Positions 41,701 to 45,582 of a stretch of 45,582 bases of DNA are shown one piece after another. The notes under the pieces were generated by a model, which saw only the letters and a list, made by a program, of their open reading frames with translations, was not told the DNA's origin and did not search any database. Numbering within the stretch: the stretch's first letter is position 1; each line of letters begins with the position of its first letter. The stretch spans positions 1-45,582 of the forward strand of contig NZ_BJNW01000023.1 in NCBI RefSeq assembly GCF_006539885.1, written 5' to 3'. The position numbers were made by a program, and so were the translations under genes. This DNA is from Kocuria varians. Lineage in GTDB: Bacteria; Actinomycetota; Actinomycetes; Actinomycetales; Micrococcaceae.

Positions 41701-44700
41701 GTGGCCCACGCCCGCAGTGCCGCCGCGGCGTCCCGGGTCATGCCCCGGCGGGGGTCATCGCTCACGTGGAACGCGGAGAGGAACTCGTCCAGCCGCTGCT
41801 GCGCGTGCTCCTTGGCGTCCGCGAGCAAGACCCCCAGGAAGGTCTGAGGCCCGCTGGACTTCATCACGGAGGCGGCGCGGGCGGGGTCCGGGGCGCCGTC
41901 GTCCCCGGCCATCCGGTCCATGAGGAACGCCGTGTACTGCCTGTGTAGGATCTCCTCCGCGGAGAGATAGGCCGCCGGGGGCCGCACGGCGCCATTGAGC
42001 ATGAACTCGGGTTCGATGAACGCCGAGCCCTTCCCTCGCGTGGTCATGAACGCGAGGTCCAGCGAGTTGCCGGTCAAGCGCCCCGCGCGGCCCACCCGCT
42101 GCAAATAGGAGGCCACGGTGTCCGGGATGGACGCGAGGATCACGGTGGAGAGATCGCCGATGTCGATACCCATCTCCAACGTGGGGGTCGCCACCAGCAC
42201 GTTGGGCGCACCCGGGGTGGCCTCGCTGTTCTTGAACTCGTTCTCGTATTCCAGCCGCGTCTCCGCTTGCAGCAAAGAGGTGTGCTCCCGGGCGATCACG
42301 CGCCGCATGTCCCCGCGATACAGGCTGCGGTAGTAGCTGCCGCGCAGCTGATCCCGCCGGAGGTGTCCCTTGCACTGGTACGCGGTGCACGGGCCGCCGT
42401 CCATCGCGGTCAGGGTCTCGGGCAGGCCCGTGACCATCTCCCCGCATGCTGGGCAGCGCAGGATCTCCGCGGGCTGCGGGGCCAGGGCCATCATGAGTTT
42501 TTCGGGCCGCAACCCGTAGCTCTCGGAGGTGGTGGTCCCGCGTTCGGTCACCCCCACGGTGTCCGTGAGTCCGGCATCGCTGAGCGCGGTAAAGAGCGGC
42601 TTCATGAGGTGTCCCGCGCTGCGTTTGTCCACTCCCAGGCACCGGGAGGTCCAGTCCACGTACCAGCTGGACGAGTTGCTGGAATCCGTGAATCCGGTCT
42701 TGGGCTTGAGGCGCCCCGTGGCGGGGAACGCGGGAGAGCGCCGTCCCGGTGGGAACGCGGGCATCACGTCCTTGGGTCTGCGACCACCCCAGATGTTGTA
42801 GCGCATCCCGCCCTTCGCGCGGTACGGCCGCAGCCACTCGTGAGCGATCGCGCCGTCCGTCCGGAGGCGCTCGAGCACTCCGCGCACCCACACGCTCGTG
42901 AGCGGCTGGGCGGGTCCGTCGACGGCGACGTCGAGCGTCATCTGCCGCCCGGCACGCTCGAGGACGTCCTCCGCCACGGCGCGCATTTGGTCGTCCGGCG
43001 CGTCCACGGACGCGGCCGCGGTGCCGGTCGCGGCCAGCGTCCGGCCGTAGGACTCCACGAGGCCGGCCTCGAGTTCCAGGTCGAACTCGAGGCGCGTGGC
43101 CACCAGGTCCGCCGCCCGACGACGCCGCCGCGCCGTCTCCGTGTCATCCCAGAATCCGCGCACGGGCGGGTTTTGGGCAATCGTGGGGTGCAGCAATCGG
43201 TAGCGGTCCTCGGGGGTGTGGGCGTTCGCCATCATGCGTTCGACCACATCCTCGACGGGAGCGGGCTCCTCGGTGAGGGCCGATTCAATGGCTGAGCGCA
43301 GGGCGAGCGAGTAGGACCGTGCTTCCACGAATCCCGCTCGGTGCGCGGCGTCCTGCACCGAGTCCGTGAACACGAGGGACTTCTTCTCGCTGGGGTCCAA
43401 TCTCGCCGTGCCGAACAGGCTGGACAGGGCCACGGACAGCAGCGTGGCGGTGCGGGATCCCACAAAGCGAATGCCATTGGGCACCCGGCACGAGGGGCAC
43501 GTGTCCTCGTTGGAAAGGGCGTCCGCTTCCAATCCCACGTGCATGAGCACGGGAAGGGTGTCCACGTCCCCCGCGTCCTCCGGGGGCAGGGTGTCCTCGA
43601 TGCTGCGACGCTCGGGGTCCAGGAAACGCACCCTCTCGTTGTCACCGGGTTCTGCGCCGGGGAGGGAGATCAACGCGCGGAAGCGCCCCGTGTGGCGCAC
43701 GTGCGCTTCACGAATGGCCTGGGGTTTGATCACCAGGTCGTTGGTACCGGTGAGGGCGATGCCCCACCCGGTACGGCCACAGAGACGGCAGTAAATGGCG
43801 GGGAGGAAGCTGCCGTCATGGATGGTGCGATCATCGCTCCACGAGAACGCCACCGCGGGCGAGGCCGCGCGGTCCACGCGAGAAACCTCTCGCGTCCAGA
43901 GGTGGACCTCCACGTTGGGGAAGCTGTTGCGCTGGGCTCCCGAGCGCACGTGGGACAGCGCCCCGCACAGGGCCTCGATGAAGCGTGCCCCTGTGGTATC
44001 CGGATCCAGATGGGGCACCAGGGCAACGCTGAGGTCACGCACCGGCGTGGCCTTGGCGGTGCGTGAGAGCAGATCGCTCACCAGGGGATGAGCGAGGAAG
44101 AGATCGCGCGCGGTCGCGGGATCTACCGCGACACCGGCGGAGACACCGTCGGACCCCTGCCACAGGACGCCGAGCACTCTGTGGGTCAGCTCCTCGGGAT
44201 CGGGCAACACCCCGCCCTGCGTGACCGGGAGGACCTCGAACACCGTTTCCAGCTGCCCCAGGGTGGGGTGTTCCTGAGGCCGCCACGCCGAGCGATCCAC
44301 GCGGGCGAGGGCCTCGTCCCGCAGCAACTCCTGGGTGACCCGTCGCTCGGTCACCACAGATTCGGGTGTGAAATCCGTGCCAAAGATGGTGCTCGCGAAC
44401 TCGGCCACGGGGGCTATGTCGCTCTCGTCCCCCAGGGTTGCGGACGTGGCCACCGGGATCATGGCCATGCGCTGCGGTGCCAGCCGATCCAGCACCAGGC
44501 GCAAGCGGCGGATCAGCATGGCCACATCGGTACCCTGCGCGCCGTTGTAGGTGTGGAACTCGTCCAGCACCAGGTAGCGCAGGGATTCGGCGGACTGCTC
44601 CCACAGCGGACGATCCGCCGACCGCAACAGCAGCTGATCCAGCATCTTGTAGTTGGTGAGGATGATGTCCGGGGCCACCGACCGAATCGTGTGGCGGTCC

Positions 44701-45293
44701 TCGATCAGCCCCTCCGCGGACATGGCTGTGCGCGGGGCGCCCGAGTGCTCACCGGTGTAGAGCGCCGCAGTCACTCCCTGGAGCGCCGGGTTCTCGTGGA
44801 TCATGCGCGCCAGGCGCCCGGCCTGGTCATTGGCCAGGGCATTCATGGGGTACAGGATGATCGCCTTGATGCCGTGCAGTCCCTGCTTCCGGGCGCGTAC
44901 GGCGTAATCCAGCAGGGGGTAGAGGAACGCCTCGGTCTTGCCGGAGCCCGTCCCCGTGGTCACAATGGTGGGTTCCGGCAGACGCAACCCCTGCCGGTCC
45001 TGCGCCCCCGGAACAGACGGGTCCGTGGTCAGTCTGCGAAACGCCTCTGCCTGGTGCGCGTAGGGCTGGAACCATTCCGGGAGCACGTCCAGCGGCGATG
45101 TAGCGGTGTCCGTGTGGAACGGTAACCGCGTCCGGAGGAACGGCCCCCGGAAGATGCCCTCGTCCTTGTCGCTCAGGAACGAGCTGAATGCTTCCCGCGC
45201 GTACTGGTCCGAGAACTCGATGGCCGTGGTCACGTATTCCACCAGGGCCGACTGCACGGCCTCGGCCTGCAGCGAGGGCAGCAGTTCACTCAT
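38796..45293 (-). CDS. YprA-type SF2 helicase with DUF1998 and nuclease-like C-terminus
   Basis: 2165 aa. SF2 motifs: Walker A TTGTGSGKTEAF (112-123), DEFH box (244-247), SATLGDE (284-290), VATPTLEMGIDIGD and QRVGRAGR (about 1035-1075). Several Cys pairs suggest zinc sites (about 501, 597, 948-975, 1393-1415, 1519-1545). A coiled coil (EEDRQLTTELEGQQQLLDEQ) is near 1250-1290. The DUF1998/MZB end has LLYDSVPGGTGYLAEL (about 1622) and CPCQDEGKSACFRC (1658-1671). Then comes a PD-(D/E)XK-like module (about 1725-1840: TQPDFLLSW, AAIYLDGREYH) and a 300-residue tail. YprA/DUF1998 helicases are core parts of DISARM (DrmA/B), Druantia (DruE), Dpd and ARMADA systems; the length is closest to DruE. ATG 45293 follows AAGGAG and overlaps the upstream stop (ATGA). 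The 68-codon upstream open part is not included. Confidence 0.93.
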   Translation of the reverse strand: MSELLPSLQAEAVQSALVEYVTTAIEFSDQYAREAFSSFLSDKDEGIFRGPFLRTRLPFHTDTATSPLDVLPEWFQPYAHQAEAFRRLTTDPSVPGAQDRQGLRLPEPTIVTTGTGSGKTEAFLYPLLDYAVRARKQGLHGIKAIILYPMNALANDQAGRLARMIHENPALQGVTAALYTGEHSGAPRTAMSAEGLIEDRHTIRSVAPDIILTNYKMLDQLLLRSADRPLWEQSAESLRYLVLDEFHTYNGAQGTDVAMLIRRLRLVLDRLAPQRMAMIPVATSATLGDESDIAPVAEFASTIFGTDFTPESVVTERRVTQELLRDEALARVDRSAWRPQEHPTLGQLETVFEVLPVTQGGVLPDPEELTHRVLGVLWQGSDGVSAGVAVDPATARDLFLAHPLVSDLLSRTAKATPVRDLSVALVPHLDPDTTGARFIEALCGALSHVRSGAQRNSFPNVEVHLWTREVSRVDRAASPAVAFSWSDDRTIHDGSFLPAIYCRLCGRTGWGIALTGTNDLVIKPQAIREAHVRHTGRFRALISLPGAEPGDNERVRFLDPERRSIEDTLPPEDAGDVDTLPVLMHVGLEADALSNEDTCPSCRVPNGIRFVGSRTATLLSVALSSLFGTARLDPSEKKSLVFTDSVQDAAHRAGFVEARSYSLALRSAIESALTEEPAPVEDVVERMMANAHTPEDRYRLLHPTIAQNPPVRGFWDDTETARRRRRAADLVATRLEFDLELEAGLVESYGRTLAATGTAAASVDAPDDQMRAVAEDVLERAGRQMTLDVAVDGPAQPLTSVWVRGVLERLRTDGAIAHEWLRPYRAKGGMRYNIWGGRRPKDVMPAFPPGRRSPAFPATGRLKPKTGFTDSSNSSSWYVDWTSRCLGVDKRSAGHLMKPLFTALSDAGLTDTVGVTERGTTTSESYGLRPEKLMMALAPQPAEILRCPACGEMVTGLPETLTAMDGGPCTAYQCKGHLRRDQLRGSYYRSLYRGDMRRVIAREHTSLLQAETRLEYENEFKNSEATPGAPNVLVATPTLEMGIDIGDLSTVILASIPDTVASYLQRVGRAGRLTGNSLDLAFMTTRGKGSAFIEPEFMLNGAVRPPAAYLSAEEILHRQYTAFLMDRMAGDDGAPDPARAASVMKSSGPQTFLGVLLADAKEHAQQRLDEFLSAFHVSDDPRRGMTRDAAAALRAWATWPGGEEPSGLEKSVKSSVQHWWHEKNELTHRRQAVEKRLREIAEGTVVITAEEDRQLTTELEGQQQLLDEQEQKLGAVEDDEARKREERRLSGSQARLRAESSQLSHEHWISVLERFGVLPNFTLYDDAVSLEATLTYRDEHDNWKHIPAEYERSGFTALTELAPGNHFYAGGHELEIDSVDVGSNGDGVRRVAFCPDCGHSTTFDASERLDSCPTCHRPGIADEGQHLHVVELIKVSSTMELNRAKITDASEDRASTSYDTLTIPDFTAADTRAQWSVAGTGVGITFRRGSRLTRLNVGKPREGAREATLAGRTQRIGGFVICRECGHLDTTLGENKAQEHQGWCTQRRMENPESVSVVLSRELTTETIMISLPPSITDDSSGRSLWSFYAALMVGLRERFGGEISHLGMEVVPDVSRNNADSLLLYDSVPGGTGYLAELASPESLWQLLRQAHDYLTQCPCQDEGKSACFRCLMPHVRASHRESLDRRRAVEILRTVLGSPAPGAEMSWRVEEGSAPAGDDFESSIEHRFRRLFRAAVGLLPGADITDTVSDGGAGFSVFLRDVRYSFASQVQLMDTQPDFLLSWPATQGIKGAAIYLDGREYHASTAHNRVGDDAAKRRGLREQGYLVYAVTNRDLDAYEAVQRGEPVESVLANMWDPRILRAVQSRGALSGDDLAYLNANPMDQLLSLIKGTLRDPFTRQRTVSQQLNLLLFNGVQSSVSPEALGAQAVDILDTPAGDTPPVPRRQPTTRGFVRREGPLVMLGDVTSPVNRLAVVLDDRDDAVASPYFAESWRQWLALANLRQEVQPGSVTVVETRSSLTQIAREEPEDVSDSWLEFLSHTSEEPAPARQTTAGFMDVTHAQQPVELTAQWQELVEEAMTPEEATILRLAGRLDLPVPEIGEEVEGYPVDLAWPGLRIAWLSDADLVTDFREVAPAGWTVTGPDVATVQNLLQGRGGAPAERR

Positions 45294-45582
45294 GCGCCGT
45301 TGACTCCTTCGTAGACACCCGGCCGATACACACCCTGCTCCATCCACTCGGCAAATACGGCGTACGCCTCGCGCATGTCCGCCTCCCGGTCCAGGATGCG
45401 GAACGGTTCGGGAGCAGTGATCTGACGGCCCTCCGCGGTCACGTACGTGCGGTCCTCGATGTTCAGGCCGTATTCGGGGCGCCCGGCCTTGTTCCACGCG
45501 GTGCGTACCGCGGACGGGATGAGACGGCCGGTGGAGTCGTAGACCTTGCCGCGCTTGTCTTCGCCCCGTTCGTAGGTATAGA
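45290..45582 (-). CDS. C-terminus of an unrecognised cassette gene (start beyond right edge)
   Basis: An open frame of 97 codons enters from the right edge and ends in the TGA at 45290-45292, which overlaps the start of the large helicase (ATGA). The protein end reads YTYERGEDKRGKVYDSTGRL, then RTAWNKAGRPEYGLNIED and EWMEQGVYRPGVYEGVNGA. It is hydrophilic with many Tyr and Arg/Glu. I do not recognise the family. By analogy with DISARM-type loci it could be the end of a DNA methyltransferase or another helicase, but nothing in the visible part proves that. Overlap and direction show it belongs to the same transcript. Confidence 0.75.
   Translation of the reverse strand, partial: YTYERGEDKRGKVYDSTGRLIPSAVRTAWNKAGRPEYGLNIEDRTYVTAEGRQITAPEPFRILDREADMREAYAVFAEWMEQGVYRPGVYEGVNGA

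Noticed and set aside
39102-41948. 948-codon plus-strand frame inside the large helicase gene
   Set aside because: Arg/His/Gln/Gly-rich translation with no motif, antisense to clear helicase domains; a shadow of codon bias.
1-45582. CRISPR arrays, tRNA or rRNA genes, insertion sequences, integrase or attachment sites
   Set aside because: No regularly spaced direct repeats, no T-loop/anticodon pattern, no transposase or recombinase motif and no matching direct repeats around the AT-rich patches were seen. A covariance-model scan would settle the RNA part.

Overview
The window looks like chromosomal DNA of a high-GC actinomycete, probably Micrococcaceae and perhaps Kocuria. Housekeeping genes are very GC-rich with G/C third codon positions. 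Family content is actinobacterial: a DUF3349-membrane protein-PitA gene set in the Rv0543c-Rv0545c order, a Cys-Ser-Gly histidine ammonia-lyase, and an IclR/HutR-type operator. The genus is inferred, not proven. Two patches (1-1140 and about 9650-11050) and the right-hand helicase cassette are less GC-rich and look acquired.

Left part. A partial DUF3644-like gene runs off the left edge. Next come a small HTH protein, the histidine utilisation genes hutU-hutI-yjiH-hutH, and after several hairpins fmdB and a formamidase gene. No formiminoglutamase (hutG) is visible, but a formamidase directly downstream suggests that formamide released from histidine is split to ammonia and formate. A RelA/SpoT-type gene broken by a one-base insertion sits in the AT-rich patch at 10.1-11.0 kb.

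Middle part. It holds a phosphate transporter operon (pitA, membrane protein, tandem DUF3349), a 14-TM MFS exporter, a thiosulfate transporter fused to its TusA partner (with a visible promoter and palindrome), an EVE-like protein with an SDR protein, two small unknown genes, a fused pabB-pabC, and a medium-chain oxidoreductase. A sugar locus follows (MFS carrier, GH3 beta-glucosidase, TetR). Then come the zinc-free ribosomal protein L36 and a probable copper-responsive pair (DUF4396 His-rich membrane protein and YdhK lipoprotein) behind a CsoR/RicR-like operator.

Right part (28.5 kb to the edge). Five co-directional, overlapping or closely spaced minus-strand genes form a probable anti-phage cassette. 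From upstream to downstream they are: an unrecognised partial ORF; a 2165-aa YprA/DUF1998 SF2 helicase with a C-terminal nuclease-like module; a UvrD-type helicase with a RelE-like N-terminus; a PUA-like/Mrr endonuclease; and a 2258-aa transglutaminase-like/DUF4011/SF1 helicase/nuclease-like/DUF3320 protein. Three helicases and up to three nuclease modules in one unit make this the strongest candidate for an undescribed or poorly described system here. A second unexplained signal is an 11-mer, GACGACGCCGC, found at least 12 times on the two strands and several times in inverted pairs at gene ends.
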